Of a stretch of 64,000 bases of DNA, positions 36,522 through 45,532 are shown in pieces. The first letter of the stretch is position 1; the number at the start of each line of letters is the position of its first letter. The position numbers were made by a program, and so were the translations under genes. The notes beneath the pieces are model-generated. The model did not search any database. It had not been told where the DNA came from and worked only from the letters and a program-made list of their open reading frames with translations. The DNA is taken from positions 1 through 64,000 of the forward strand of contig NZ_CP025611.1 of NCBI RefSeq assembly GCF_002868735.1, in the 5' to 3' direction. This DNA is from Niveispirillum cyanobacteriorum (lineage in GTDB: Bacteria > Pseudomonadota > Alphaproteobacteria > Azospirillales > Azospirillaceae).

Positions 36522-37963
36522 TACTTGGTCCCCCCCTTGGCCGGGGCGGCGGGTGCGGCAGGCGGTGCCGCCGGGGCGGCGGCCTGTACCGGGGCCGGTG
36601 TGGCAGCGGGCAACAGGATGCCCGTGACATGGTTGTCCTGACCCAGTACCAGCTTGGCGGCCTGTTCGACCTGTTCGCGGGTGACGGCGGCGATGCGGTC
36701 GGGCCAGGCCTCCACATCCGCAACCGTCTGCCCCGTGGTCAGGGCCACGCCGAACGCGTAAGCCGGACCCTGCAGACTGTCGCGCGCGAAGACGGCATCG
36801 CGGCGCAGGCGCACCTTGGCCGACGCCACCTCTGCATCGGTGACGCCGCCCGACAGCAGCTTCGCCAATTCCGCATCCAGCGCCTTTTCCACGGCGGCCA
36901 CATCCTGTCCCGGCGCCGGTGTGGCGGAGATGGACAGGGTGCCCAGGTCGAGCGCGTTGGGATTGTAGGACAGGTTCACACCCGCCGCGATCTTCTGTTC
37001 CACCACCAGCGACTTATAGAGGCGTGAGGTGGCACCGTCGGCCAGGATGCTTTCCAGCACCTCCAGCGCGGACGCATACTGTTTCTCGCCAGCGCTGTAG
37101 CTGGGCGCCTTCCAGATGCGCATCCAGTTGGGCTGCCGCACCTGATCATCGGTCAGGGTGATGCGCCGCGCCCCCTCCGTCGGCGGCTCCGTCACACGCA
37201 CGCGGGCAGGGATGTCCTTGGATGGCTTGATCTTGCCATAGGTTTTTTCGGCCAGCGGCTTCAACTCCGCCGCTGTTATGTCGCCCGCCACCACCAGGAT
37301 GGCATTGTTGGGCGCGTAGTGGCGCTTGTAGAAATCGAGCGCGTCCTGCGTGGTCAGCTTCTCGATCTCATGCATCCAGCCAATGATGGGCGTGCCATAG
37401 GGATGATGCACGAACAGCAGGCTGTAGAGCTGTTCATAGAGGCGCGACGCCGGCTCATTCTCTGTGCGCTGGCGGCGTTCCTCCTGGATCACCTTGCGCT
37501 CTGGCAGGACGATATCGTCCGTCAGGCGCAGATTGACCATGCGGTCGGCCTCCATCCCCATGACCAGTTCCAGCCGGTCGCGGGCGATATTCTCGAAATA
37601 GGCCGTGTAGTCATAGGCCGTGAAGGCATTGTCGCGCCCGCCATTGCGGGCCACGGTGCGGGAAAACTCTGACGGCTTCATCTTGGCCGTGCCCTTGAAC
37701 ATCAGGTGCTCAAGATAATGGGCCAGGCCGGATTTGCCCGGCTCCTCATCCGCCGAACCGACCTTGTACCAGACCATATGGCTGACGACGGGCGCGCGGG
37801 GGTTGTTCACCACCACCACCTGCATGCCGTTCTTCAGGGTAAAGGTCTCAGGATCGAAAACGCGGGCTGCGGCGGGGAACACCGCCAGCGCCGACAGGGC
37901 CACGCCGGCCACCAGGGCGCGCCAGCGGCGTCGTTGCGTTACGGGACGTGCATCATGGGTCAC
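36521..37963 (-). CDS. M16-family zinc peptidase, catalytic subunit
   Basis: A 480-residue exported protease. I start at GTG 37963 because GGGAGGA sits about 11 bases before it; an ATG at 37987 would place that site inside the gene. A signal segment (LVAGVALSALAVFPAAA) is followed by the zinc-binding inverted motif HYLEH (H82, E85, H86) and the distal glutamate region LELVMGMEADRM. The second half carries RLYKSLVVEQKIAAGVN. The C-terminus is Ala/Pro-rich. It likely degrades or processes peptides in the periplasm with its inactive partner. Confidence 0.92.
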   Translation of the reverse strand: MTHDARPVTQRRRWRALVAGVALSALAVFPAAARVFDPETFTLKNGMQVVVVNNPRAPVVSHMVWYKVGSADEEPGKSGLAHYLEHLMFKGTAKMKPSEFSRTVARNGGRDNAFTAYDYTAYFENIARDRLELVMGMEADRMVNLRLTDDIVLPERKVIQEERRQRTENEPASRLYEQLYSLLFVHHPYGTPIIGWMHEIEKLTTQDALDFYKRHYAPNNAILVVAGDITAAELKPLAEKTYGKIKPSKDIPARVRVTEPPTEGARRITLTDDQVRQPNWMRIWKAPSYSAGEKQYASALEVLESILADGATSRLYKSLVVEQKIAAGVNLSYNPNALDLGTLSISATPAPGQDVAAVEKALDAELAKLLSGGVTDAEVASAKVRLRRDAVFARDSLQGPAYAFGVALTTGQTVADVEAWPDRIAAVTREQVEQAAKLVLGQDNHVTGILLPAATPAPVQAAAPAAPPAAPAAPAKGGTK

Positions 37964-38070
37964 GGGTAAAAAATCCTCCCGGCACAACAGGGCTGTTGGC
38001 CCGTACTGTGGCGCGGAGGATGCGGAAAGCCAATGGATTTAACGTGAACGAATTGTAATGTGAAAACGCA

Positions 38071-38096
38071 ACGGGCCGGCGCGATGGCCGGCCCGT
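38071..38096 (-). terminator. Terminator after purF
   Basis: A perfect 10-base-pair stem (ACGGGCCGGC with GCCGGCCCGT) around six bases is followed on the minus strand by TGCGTTTTC. It lies 24 bases past the purF stop. Confidence 0.75.
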
Positions 38097-38119
38097 AACA
38101 ACAGACTTTTTGACAAACC

Positions 38120-39622
38120 TTACGCCCGCTTGGCGCCGATATAGGCCACGTCGCTGCGCGTGGCCTCGAAATCGGTCAGCTCAATCGGGTATTCGCCGGT
38201 GAAGCAGGCGTCGCAATATTGCGGCATGTCGCCGTCGCGCTTGGCATGGTTCAGCGACTTGTAGAGACCGTCCAGGCTGATGAAGGCCAGGCTGTCTGCG
38301 TTGATATACTGCCGCATTTCTTCCACCGACATGCGGTGGGCCAGCAGCTTTTCCTTCTCCGGCGTGTCGATGCCATAAAAGCAGGGGTTGCTGGTCGGCG
38401 GGCTGGAAATGCGCATATGCACTTCCTTGGCACCGGCATCGCGCATCATTTCCACGATCTTCACAGAGGTGGTGCCGCGCACGATGCTGTCATCGACCAG
38501 GATGATACGCTTGCCTTCAATGAAATGCCGGTTGGCATTGTGCTTTAGCTTCACGCCCAGGCGGCGGATCTTGTCCGTCGGCTGAATGAAGGTACGGCCC
38601 ACATAATGATTGCGGATAATGCCCAGATCGAAGGGGATGCCGCTTTTCTCCGCGTAACCCAGTGCCGCCGGCACGCCCGAATCCGGCACAGGGATCACCA
38701 GGTCGGCATCGATATGGCTTTCCACGGCCAGCTGCGCGCCAATCTTCTTGCGCACGCCGTAAACCGAATGGCCTTCCATGAAGCTGTCGGGGCGGGCAAA
38801 GTAGATATATTCGAAAATGCAGAACTTTGACCCGGTCTGCTGGAACGGGCGCAGCGACTGCACCCCGTTCTTGTCCAGAACCACCATTTCGCCGGGTTCG
38901 ATATCGCGCACATAATCAGCGCCGATAATGTCCAGCGCTACCGTTTCCGAGGCCAGCACATGGGTGTCACCCAAGCGGCCCAGCACCAGGGGGCGCACAC
39001 CATGCGGGTCGCGCACGCCGATTACCTGATCCTTGGCCATACAGACCAGGGAATAGGCGCCTTCAACCTGACGCAGGGCATCGACCAGACGGTCGATGAC
39101 GGAGCCGTTCCGGCTGGTGGCCATCAGATGGATGATGGTTTCGGTGTCGGACGTTGACTGGAACAGGCAGCCGCGGCGCACAAGCTGCCGGCGCAGCTGC
39201 ATGGCGTTGGTCAGGTTGCCATTATGGGCCAGCGCGAAGCCGCCAAACTCAAACTCCGCGAACAGCGGCTGCACATTGCGTAGCGAGCGTTCGCCCGTGG
39301 TGGCATAGCGGACATGGCCGATGGCGATGTCACCGGTCAGGTTGCGCATGACCGTTTCGCTGCCGAAAATGTCACCGACCTGCCCCAGCGCACGATGCTG
39401 CGGGAAGTCCTGGCCGTCGAAGCTGACGATGCCGGCGGCTTCCTGGCCGCGATGCTGCAACGCGTGCAGACCCAGCGCCACCAGTGCTGCCGCATCCTGG
39501 GGACCGTACACACCGAAGACGCCGCACTCCTCGCGCAGCTTGTCGTCGTCGAAGGGATGGGTCGTAAGCATGGGCTTCGCACCTTTCGCGGGGGAGATGG
39601 TGTCCGGTTGGGTCATGTTCAT
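38120..39622 (-). CDS. purF: Amidophosphoribosyltransferase
   Basis: A 500-residue enzyme for the first committed step of purine synthesis (PRPP plus glutamine to phosphoribosylamine). The Ntn-type glutaminase nucleophile is C33 in REECGVFGVYG, preceded by a 32-residue stretch expected to be removed as a propeptide. The phosphoribosyltransferase PRPP loop is IILVDDSIVRGTTSVKIV. The gene follows cvpA by eight bases. Confidence 0.97.
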   Translation of the reverse strand: MNMTQPDTISPAKGAKPMLTTHPFDDDKLREECGVFGVYGPQDAAALVALGLHALQHRGQEAAGIVSFDGQDFPQHRALGQVGDIFGSETVMRNLTGDIAIGHVRYATTGERSLRNVQPLFAEFEFGGFALAHNGNLTNAMQLRRQLVRRGCLFQSTSDTETIIHLMATSRNGSVIDRLVDALRQVEGAYSLVCMAKDQVIGVRDPHGVRPLVLGRLGDTHVLASETVALDIIGADYVRDIEPGEMVVLDKNGVQSLRPFQQTGSKFCIFEYIYFARPDSFMEGHSVYGVRKKIGAQLAVESHIDADLVIPVPDSGVPAALGYAEKSGIPFDLGIIRNHYVGRTFIQPTDKIRRLGVKLKHNANRHFIEGKRIILVDDSIVRGTTSVKIVEMMRDAGAKEVHMRISSPPTSNPCFYGIDTPEKEKLLAHRMSVEEMRQYINADSLAFISLDGLYKSLNHAKRDGDMPQYCDACFTGEYPIELTDFEATRSDVAYIGAKRA

Positions 39623-39630
39623 GCGCCGGG

Positions 39631-40356
39631 TCAGCGTTGGTCCCCTTCGGGACGTCGATCCGGTTGGTTGGTTTGCGGCTGATCGGTGCTTTTAATCACC
39701 TGGTCGAGACGGCCAAGATCATCGGCATTATAGCCGCGATCCTTTTCCGGCACAGCCGCGTTCCCCGCAGATGTGGGGCGCGGATTGGCAAGCCGTTCCA
39801 GGGTGCGCCGCGCATTCTCCGCCTCATCCAGCCGGTTCTGCGCGCGCTGCGCCTCCCGTTGGGCCGGCGACAGATCAGCATTGGGCAGGAATCCGCGCAG
39901 AATGTCCGCACCCGTCTCCAGGAAGGGCTTAGCCTTCGCCTCACGCAGCCAGACCGGCTGTTCCGGCCAGAGCCAGGCCGCGAACAGGTAGGCCAGCGAG
40001 ACCAGCACGGCCCCACGCACCACGCCGAACGCGAAGCCCAGTGAGCGGTCGATGGCCGAGAGGCTGCTTTCCTGGACCTTGCCGGAAATGGTGCTGGTCA
40101 CAACAGAGAGCGCGATCAGTGACAGGGTGAAGACACCCAGGATGGTGACGCCATCGGCCACATACTGGGTGCTGATATAGATCCGTGTATAGGGGGCGGC
40201 CAGCGGGAACAGCCACAAGGTGGCCAGGGCCGCGCCGATCCATGCCGCAACCGACAGCACCTCGCGCACGAATCCACGCGCGAACGCCATCAGGGCCGAG
40301 ATCAGAAGGACCGTGACGACGGCAACGTCAACGGGGTTCAGGCTGCTGCCTTCCAT
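39631..40356 (-). CDS. cvpA: CvpA family membrane protein
   Basis: A 241-residue protein. Four membrane segments occupy about residues 8-130 (VDVAVVTVLLISALMAFARG, then AAWIGAALATLWLFPLA and others), followed by an Arg/Glu-rich cytoplasmic tail. CvpA is needed for colicin V production in E. coli and lies next to purF there as well. I start at ATG 40356, with GGGGAG just upstream; a longer frame lacks a ribosome binding site. It sits between radA and purF as part of one operon. Confidence 0.9.
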   Translation of the reverse strand: MEGSSLNPVDVAVVTVLLISALMAFARGFVREVLSVAAWIGAALATLWLFPLAAPYTRIYISTQYVADGVTILGVFTLSLIALSVVTSTISGKVQESSLSAIDRSLGFAFGVVRGAVLVSLAYLFAAWLWPEQPVWLREAKAKPFLETGADILRGFLPNADLSPAQREAQRAQNRLDEAENARRTLERLANPRPTSAGNAAVPEKDRGYNADDLGRLDQVIKSTDQPQTNQPDRRPEGDQR

Positions 40357-40366
40357 GCGGCTCCCC

Positions 40367-41767
40367 TCAATCCCGGCCACGCGGCGGGCGCGGTGGCGCG
40401 TCCGCCTGGAACAATGGCAGCAGATCGGACAGATGGTCCAGTTCGATGCGCCGCAACCCTTCTGCCGATCCATCGCCGCGCGACCGGCGCGGCTGTGGCA
40501 TCAGGGCGCGGTTGAAGCCAAGTTTGGCGGCTTCCTTCAGCCGCTGATCGGTCTGGCTGACGGCGCGGATATCACCCGACAGGCCAATTTCGCCGAACAC
40601 TACGGCATCCGCGGGCACGGGTTCTCCCGTCAGCGAACTGATCAGGGCGGCGGCAACGGCCAGATCGGCGGCGGGTTCGGAGATTTTCAGGCCGCCCGCC
40701 ACCGACAGATAAACATCGTTGGCCCCAATGGCGACCCCGCACCGCGCCTCCAGCACGGCCAGAACCATGGCAAGGCGGGATGTGTCCCAGCCCACCACGG
40801 CGCGGCGCGGCGTGCCCAGCGGCGAGGGGGCGACCAGGGCCTGCACCTCTACGAGTACAGGTCGCGTGCCTTCCAAACCTGCGAAGACGGCGGTGCCGGT
40901 AATGTCGCGGCGGCGATCGGCCAGGAACAGTTCGGACGGGTTCGGCACCTCGATCAGCCCATCCTCCCCCATCTCGAAAACACCGATCTCATCGGTGGCG
41001 CCGAAGCGGTTCTTGACGGCGCGCAGGATGCGGAACTGGTGCCCGCGCTCGCCCTCGAAATACAGCACTGTGTCGACCATGTGTTCCAGCACACGGGGGC
41101 CAGCGATCTGTCCGTCCTTGGTCACGTGACCGACGATCAGCAGGGTGATGCCCTTGCGCTTTGCCACGCGGATCAGCTCCGCCGAACAGGCGCGGACCTG
41201 TGCCACGGTGCCCGGCGCGCTGTCCAGATTGTCGATATACATGGTCTGGATCGAATCGATCACCGCCACCTGCGGACCGTCGGCGGCCTCCAGGCTGGCC
41301 ACGATATCGCGGACATTGTTGGCGGATGCCAGTTGGACAGGCGCGTTGGCTAGGCCTAAGCGGCTGGCGCGCATGCGCACCTGATCCACGGCTTCCTCGC
41401 CGCTGATATAGGCGCAGCGCGTTTCCTGGGCCAGACAGCAGGTGGCCTGCAGCAGCAAGGTGGATTTGCCGATGCCAGGATCGCCACCGACTAGCAGGGC
41501 GGAACCATGGACAAGGCCGCCGCCGCACACCCGGTCAAATTCCTGAATGCCCGTCATGCGGCGGGGCGCGTCGGCGGGTACGCCCGACAGGGCGACGAAT
41601 TCAATCTTGCGTCCGCCGCCAGCCTTGCCCAGCCCCTTGGGCATGGCGTCGGCAACCTGTTCTTCGACCAGGGTGTTCCATTCACCACAGGCGTCGCACT
41701 TGCCCGACCATTTGGGATAGCTGGCGCCGCAATTCTGGCAGACATATTTGCTGGTGGCGCGGGCCAA
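40367..41767 (-). CDS. radA: DNA repair protein RadA
   Basis: A 466-residue RecA-like ATPase with branch-migration activity in recombination. It has an N-terminal zinc finger (CQNCGASYPKWSGKCDACG), Walker A LVGGDPGIGKSTLLLQ, the RadA-specific KNRFG motif (VKNRFGATDEIGVFEM) and a C-terminal Lon-like domain (DLAVAAALISS). The only plausible start is TTG 41767, with GGGAG about a dozen bases upstream, since no ATG or GTG lies before the zinc finger. A weak start may keep expression low. radA, cvpA and purF run together. Confidence 0.96.
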   Translation of the reverse strand: MARATSKYVCQNCGASYPKWSGKCDACGEWNTLVEEQVADAMPKGLGKAGGGRKIEFVALSGVPADAPRRMTGIQEFDRVCGGGLVHGSALLVGGDPGIGKSTLLLQATCCLAQETRCAYISGEEAVDQVRMRASRLGLANAPVQLASANNVRDIVASLEAADGPQVAVIDSIQTMYIDNLDSAPGTVAQVRACSAELIRVAKRKGITLLIVGHVTKDGQIAGPRVLEHMVDTVLYFEGERGHQFRILRAVKNRFGATDEIGVFEMGEDGLIEVPNPSELFLADRRRDITGTAVFAGLEGTRPVLVEVQALVAPSPLGTPRRAVVGWDTSRLAMVLAVLEARCGVAIGANDVYLSVAGGLKISEPAADLAVAAALISSLTGEPVPADAVVFGEIGLSGDIRAVSQTDQRLKEAAKLGFNRALMPQPRRSRGDGSAEGLRRIELDHLSDLLPLFQADAPPRPPRGRD

Positions 41768-41932
41768 GGTCGTGACAGCTCCCAGGGGTGGCGGACGCGG
41801 CCCCTATATAGACGCTGTAAGGGCCCATGGGGAGCCCTTCATAACACGAATGCAATATGCGCGGGATGCGTGCCGGACGGGTTACGTCGCCCGGTCAGGT
41901 CGAGTTGGCGGCGAGGCCTGTCTCCGCGATAC

Positions 41933-42868
41933 TTACCCCACCCGGCGCGGATCGCGGGCGGGGGCCGTGATGATCGGTTCGCGCCGGCCAGTCGGGCCAG
42001 GGGCGGGACCGCCCAGGGTCGGTTCGCGGCGGACGCCACCACCGGCGGGCTGCGGGGGCGTGGCCGGTCGGCGGCCCTTGGCCTTTGCCGCCGGCTTCAC
42101 CTGACGGCGGCCACTGCCCCACCAGAAGCCCAGCATGCCGACCAGAAGCGCACCGATAGCCCCCATCAGGCCATAGCGCACCCAGTCGGGCAGGCTGTCC
42201 GGACTGAAGCCACCGGCCTCCTCCGGGGTCTCATGTGTCACTTCGGTTTCAACCGAGCTGCGCGGGGCGGCGTCGGGCTGCGCATTGCTGCTGCTGATGG
42301 GGGCGGCGGGGCTGCCGGAGGGGGCAGGGGCTGCCGTCTGTGGCAAGACCGCCTGCTGCTGGTGCGTGGTCGCCGGCAAATCACCGCCGCCGCGTGACAC
42401 ACCCAGGACCGTGCTTTCGGTGCCGGTGCCGCGATCGACCGAGGCGGCGACGGGGGCGGCCTGCGGCTTCACATCGGCTTCACGCAGGTTCACGGGCGCG
42501 CTGGCCTTGGCGCGGCTGGTCGGGTCGGCCAGATTGCCCACGCCGGTACGTTCAGGCCGGCCCCGCATCATGCTGTCGATGGTGCCCTGGTCCAGACGGC
42601 CCGTGGCCTTCAACCCGTTCTTCTTCTGATAGGCGGCGATGGCGGCGGCGGTGGCGCTGTCCATCTTGCCGCTGGCCCGCCCCTGATAGAAACCCTGCTG
42701 ATCCAGGATCTGCTGCGCCCATTGGATGGTGGCAGCATTGGGTCCCTGGTCCTGCGCGGTCGCAGCCGGAACCGCCGACAGCAGCAGCAGGGCCAGCATT
42801 GCCATGCCGGCCTTGGAACGGTGGTGACGGGCAGGACGGGTACGGACCGGCGCGGACAAGACGAACAC
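41933..42868 (-). CDS. Peptidoglycan-binding-domain membrane protein
   Basis: A protein of about 311 residues. An export signal (AMLALLLLSAVPAATA) is followed by a type 1 peptidoglycan-binding domain: IQWAQQILDQQGFYQGRASG, then KMDSATAAAIAAYQKKNGLK. A long Ala/Pro/Ser-rich linker leads to one membrane segment near the C-terminus (YGLMGAIGALLVGMLGFWWG) and a basic Pro/Arg tail. The start is uncertain: GTG 42868, GTG 42901 or the internal ATG before AMLAL. The arrangement suggests a wall-facing domain tethered by its tail. The gene is divergent from the receiver-HPt gene. Confidence 0.75.
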   Translation of the reverse strand: MFVLSAPVRTRPARHHRSKAGMAMLALLLLSAVPAATAQDQGPNAATIQWAQQILDQQGFYQGRASGKMDSATAAAIAAYQKKNGLKATGRLDQGTIDSMMRGRPERTGVGNLADPTSRAKASAPVNLREADVKPQAAPVAASVDRGTGTESTVLGVSRGGGDLPATTHQQQAVLPQTAAPAPSGSPAAPISSSNAQPDAAPRSSVETEVTHETPEEAGGFSPDSLPDWVRYGLMGAIGALLVGMLGFWWGSGRRQVKPAAKAKGRRPATPPQPAGGGVRREPTLGGPAPGPTGRREPIITAPARDPRRVG

Positions 42869-42976
42869 CCCTGTGATAGACGGGACGGAAAAAGGCCACA
42901 CTGTTGTTGCGGCGCATCATCAAGGGATGACACCGCCATTATCCGTTGGCAAGTGCGACAGGGGTGCGGCCGCATC

Positions 42977-44563
42977 ATGGCAGATGCGGATGATGGACCG
43001 GCCCGCCGCAGCAGCCTATACATGGATATGGATCATGTCCTTTCGAAGGCCGAATTGACGAATTCCAGCAACGATAGGCTGCCTGCCGCAACTGTGCCCG
43101 AACCGGCCCCACCGCCCGACCTGATGCTGGCGGGTGGGGCGTGGCTGGCCATCATGGCGCTTCTGGATGCGCTGCTGCTGGGCATTGCCCCCTTCATGCT
43201 GGGCCTGCGCCTGCTCGGTCTGGCCTTGCTGGTCCTTTGGTGGTGGCGGGGGCCGCGTGCACCGCGCTGGTTGCCGCCTCTCTGGCTGGTGGGTACCGTC
43301 ACGGGCCAGGTGGCGGCGACATATTTCTGGGTTGATGCCGGTGTGGGGGCGACGGCCATGGCGGGCGGCACGCTGGCCGGGTTCCTGCTGCTGCCCGTGG
43401 CGGCACCGCTGCTACGGGAGGTGTCGCATCCGCTGCCGCCGGTTGCACCGCCGACCGTGCCCGCCGATGCAGCGGTGCCACTGCCCGTGCTGCGGCTTGC
43501 CGCCGACAGCCTGAATAGTCGCCTGAACGCCATGGCGCAGGAACTGGACGGGTTGACCAGCGGCCCGGTATCGCCGGCCCAGGCCATCCAACTGCGCCTG
43601 CTGCGGAACGAGGTGTCCGGCATGCAGGCGCTGGTCCGCCAACGATTGGGCGGCGGGGCGGTTGGGAAGGTGGAGCCGTTGCGTGCCACGGTGACGCCGC
43701 CCGCCCAGGCCCCCCTTTCTGTTCCTGGCCCTGCCCCTTCACCTGTGCGACCGGTGGGCGCCGCCAATGGCCGTTCCGCCATGGTGGTGGATGACGATGC
43801 CGTGGGCCGCACCCTGACGCGGTTGCTGTTGGAGCAGGCGGGGTACAGGGTGGAGGAGACGGACGATGCCAAGATGGCGCTGGAAATGGCGCTGATGGAG
43901 GGGCCGGACATTGCCCTTGTCTCCGCCCGCATCGGCCAGCACAGCGGACTGGCCCTGGCCTGGTGCATCCGGCGCGGCGGGGGGCCGCCTGTTGTCCTGC
44001 TGCGGGGGCGGGCCGACCGGATCACCGACCGGCAGCGGCAGCGTAGTGGACTGGCCGCTATCCTGGGCAAGCCGGCAACCCCCGACACGCTGGCGGCGAC
44101 GCTGGACCCGTTGTTGCCACAGCATGTTGCCGTCATCGCTGTCGCGCCGCCTGCCGCTCCGCCATCACCCCGTGCCCGCCCCGTGGCTGCGGCGGATACA
44201 GGGCCGGTCCTGGATCTGGGCGTGCTGGAGGAACATCTGTCGATTCTGGGGGCCGAACGGGTGGCGCAGATCATCGACAGCTTCAGCCGCAACGCGCCGG
44301 CCACATTGACAGCCGTGGCGCAGGCGCTGGACCGTGGTGATGTGCCGGAGGTGGGCAAGGCCGCGCATAAGCTGGCGTCGGGTGCGCTAACCGTGGGGCT
44401 GGGCGTGCTGGCGCGGCTTGCCAAGCAGGCGGACAGCGCCGCCCGGAATGGCGATGGCGATACGGCCTTGGATGCTGCCCGGCAGTTCCCCGCCGCCTTC
44501 GCCGCCGGTCAGGCCGCCCTGGCCGGTTACCGCCGTGACCGGCTTACGGCTGCTGGTCCGTAA
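42977..44563 (+). CDS. Membrane protein with degenerate receiver and HPt domains
   Basis: A 528-residue protein from ATG 42977 (alternative ATGs at 43022 and 43028; none has a good ribosome binding site). Four hydrophobic segments (about 52-148) are followed by a coiled-coil-like stretch (175-225), a Pro/Ala linker, a receiver-like domain (265-380) and a C-terminal HPt domain (about 410-528). The receiver keeps the acidic pocket (VVDDDAVGR, D272-D274) and the lysine K365 (ILGKPATPD). The phospho-acceptor aspartate is replaced by S316 (DIALVSARIG). The HPt has a normal site, H464 in AAHKLASGALTVG. There is no kinase domain. It may relay phosphate through H464 from an unknown kinase. Its end overlaps the convergent regulator gene by 20 bases. 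Confidence 0.75.
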   Translation: MADADDGPARRSSLYMDMDHVLSKAELTNSSNDRLPAATVPEPAPPPDLMLAGGAWLAIMALLDALLLGIAPFMLGLRLLGLALLVLWWWRGPRAPRWLPPLWLVGTVTGQVAATYFWVDAGVGATAMAGGTLAGFLLLPVAAPLLREVSHPLPPVAPPTVPADAAVPLPVLRLAADSLNSRLNAMAQELDGLTSGPVSPAQAIQLRLLRNEVSGMQALVRQRLGGGAVGKVEPLRATVTPPAQAPLSVPGPAPSPVRPVGAANGRSAMVVDDDAVGRTLTRLLLEQAGYRVEETDDAKMALEMALMEGPDIALVSARIGQHSGLALAWCIRRGGGPPVVLLRGRADRITDRQRQRSGLAAILGKPATPDTLAATLDPLLPQHVAVIAVAPPAAPPSPRARPVAAADTGPVLDLGVLEEHLSILGAERVAQIIDSFSRNAPATLTAVAQALDRGDVPEVGKAAHKLASGALTVGLGVLARLAKQADSAARNGDGDTALDAARQFPAAFAAGQAALAGYRRDRLTAAGP

Positions 44564-45269
44564 TCTCGGCAGCCAGACGGTAGCCCAGGCCCTTTTCGGT
44601 GATGATCACGTCCAGCGAGCCGCTATCCTGCATTTTGCGGCGCAGGCGGCTGACCAGCACGTCGATGGTGCGGTCATTAGGGTTGCGGTCGGTGCCGCTG
44701 ACGGCATCAATCAACTGATCACGCGTCACCACGCGCCCGCCGGACCGGACCAGCAGGCCCAGCAGCTCAAACTCGCCTCGCGTCACCCTTACCTCGATCC
44801 CCGCCGGATCGACCAGGCGGCGGCGGGCCAGATCCATGGTCCAGCCGGCGAAATAGCGCACCGCCCCCTCGGCTTTGTACATCTTGCTCGGATGGGTCCG
44901 GCGCAGCAGGTTGCGGGCACGGGCCAGCAGTTCGCGCGGGTTGGGCGGCTTGGTCACATAATCATCGCCCCCGGTTTCCAGTCCGAAGACGCGGTCGCCA
45001 TCATTGGCGCGCTGGGTGACGATGATGATGCCGACATTGGAAATTTCGCGGATGGAGCGGGCCAGGCTGAACCCGTCCTCGTCCGGCAGCTCGATATCGA
45101 GCAGCACCAGATCGGGCGGCTGACGCAGCATGACCTCGCGGGTCTGCTTGCCATCTTCCGCCTCGGCCACAAGGAAACCAGCCTCATGGAAATAGCCGGC
45201 CAACAGGGCGCGCGTCGCCGGCTCATCCTCGACGATTAGAACCAGCGGGGCATCGGCGATCTCGGACAT
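44544..45269 (-). CDS. OmpR-family response regulator
   Basis: A 241-residue regulator starting at ATG 45269. The receiver has the acidic pair in LVLIVEDEPATRA, phospho-acceptor D58 in DLVLLDIELPDEDGF and lysine in DDYVTKPPNPREL. The winged-helix DNA-binding domain has VRVTRGEFELLGLLVRSGGR and VLVSRLRRKM, then GLGYRLAAEI. The PNPREL pattern resembles TorR-like regulators. No kinase gene is adjacent; the convergent receiver-HPt protein is a candidate partner. A 46-base region with an inverted repeat lies about 100 bases upstream. Confidence 0.93.
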   Translation of the reverse strand: MSEIADAPLVLIVEDEPATRALLAGYFHEAGFLVAEAEDGKQTREVMLRQPPDLVLLDIELPDEDGFSLARSIREISNVGIIIVTQRANDGDRVFGLETGGDDYVTKPPNPRELLARARNLLRRTHPSKMYKAEGAVRYFAGWTMDLARRRLVDPAGIEVRVTRGEFELLGLLVRSGGRVVTRDQLIDAVSGTDRNPNDRTIDVLVSRLRRKMQDSGSLDVIITEKGLGYRLAAEITDQQP

Positions 45270-45371
45270 CCGGAAGGGAACTCCATCCAGCGGGTGCGGG
45301 ATGCCGGTGCGGAAACAGCGCCCGGCGCGGAACGTTCTTCCGGCTATAGTCCTTTTTCGCAGAAAAATGAA

Positions 45372-45417
45372 GCCGTTGGGCGATGATCCCCCGCATGGGA
45401 GACCACCGCCCAACGGC
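45372..45417. repeat. Inverted repeat upstream of the response regulator
   Basis: GCCGTTGGGCG at 45372-45382 and its exact complement at 45407-45417 flank 24 bases, between the divergent regulator start and the putA end. It could be an operator or a leader hairpin. A weaker GC hairpin near 45500-45525 may terminate putA. Confidence 0.5.
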
Positions 45418-45532
45418 GCGGTACGCGGACTGCTGTCTTACAGTTGTATTTTTATTTAAGACGGAAACACCAGATTGTCGGCGTTGCCGCCACCCAGGCC
45501 GGGGTGCGGGGCTTGCGCCCCGGCGGGTCCTT

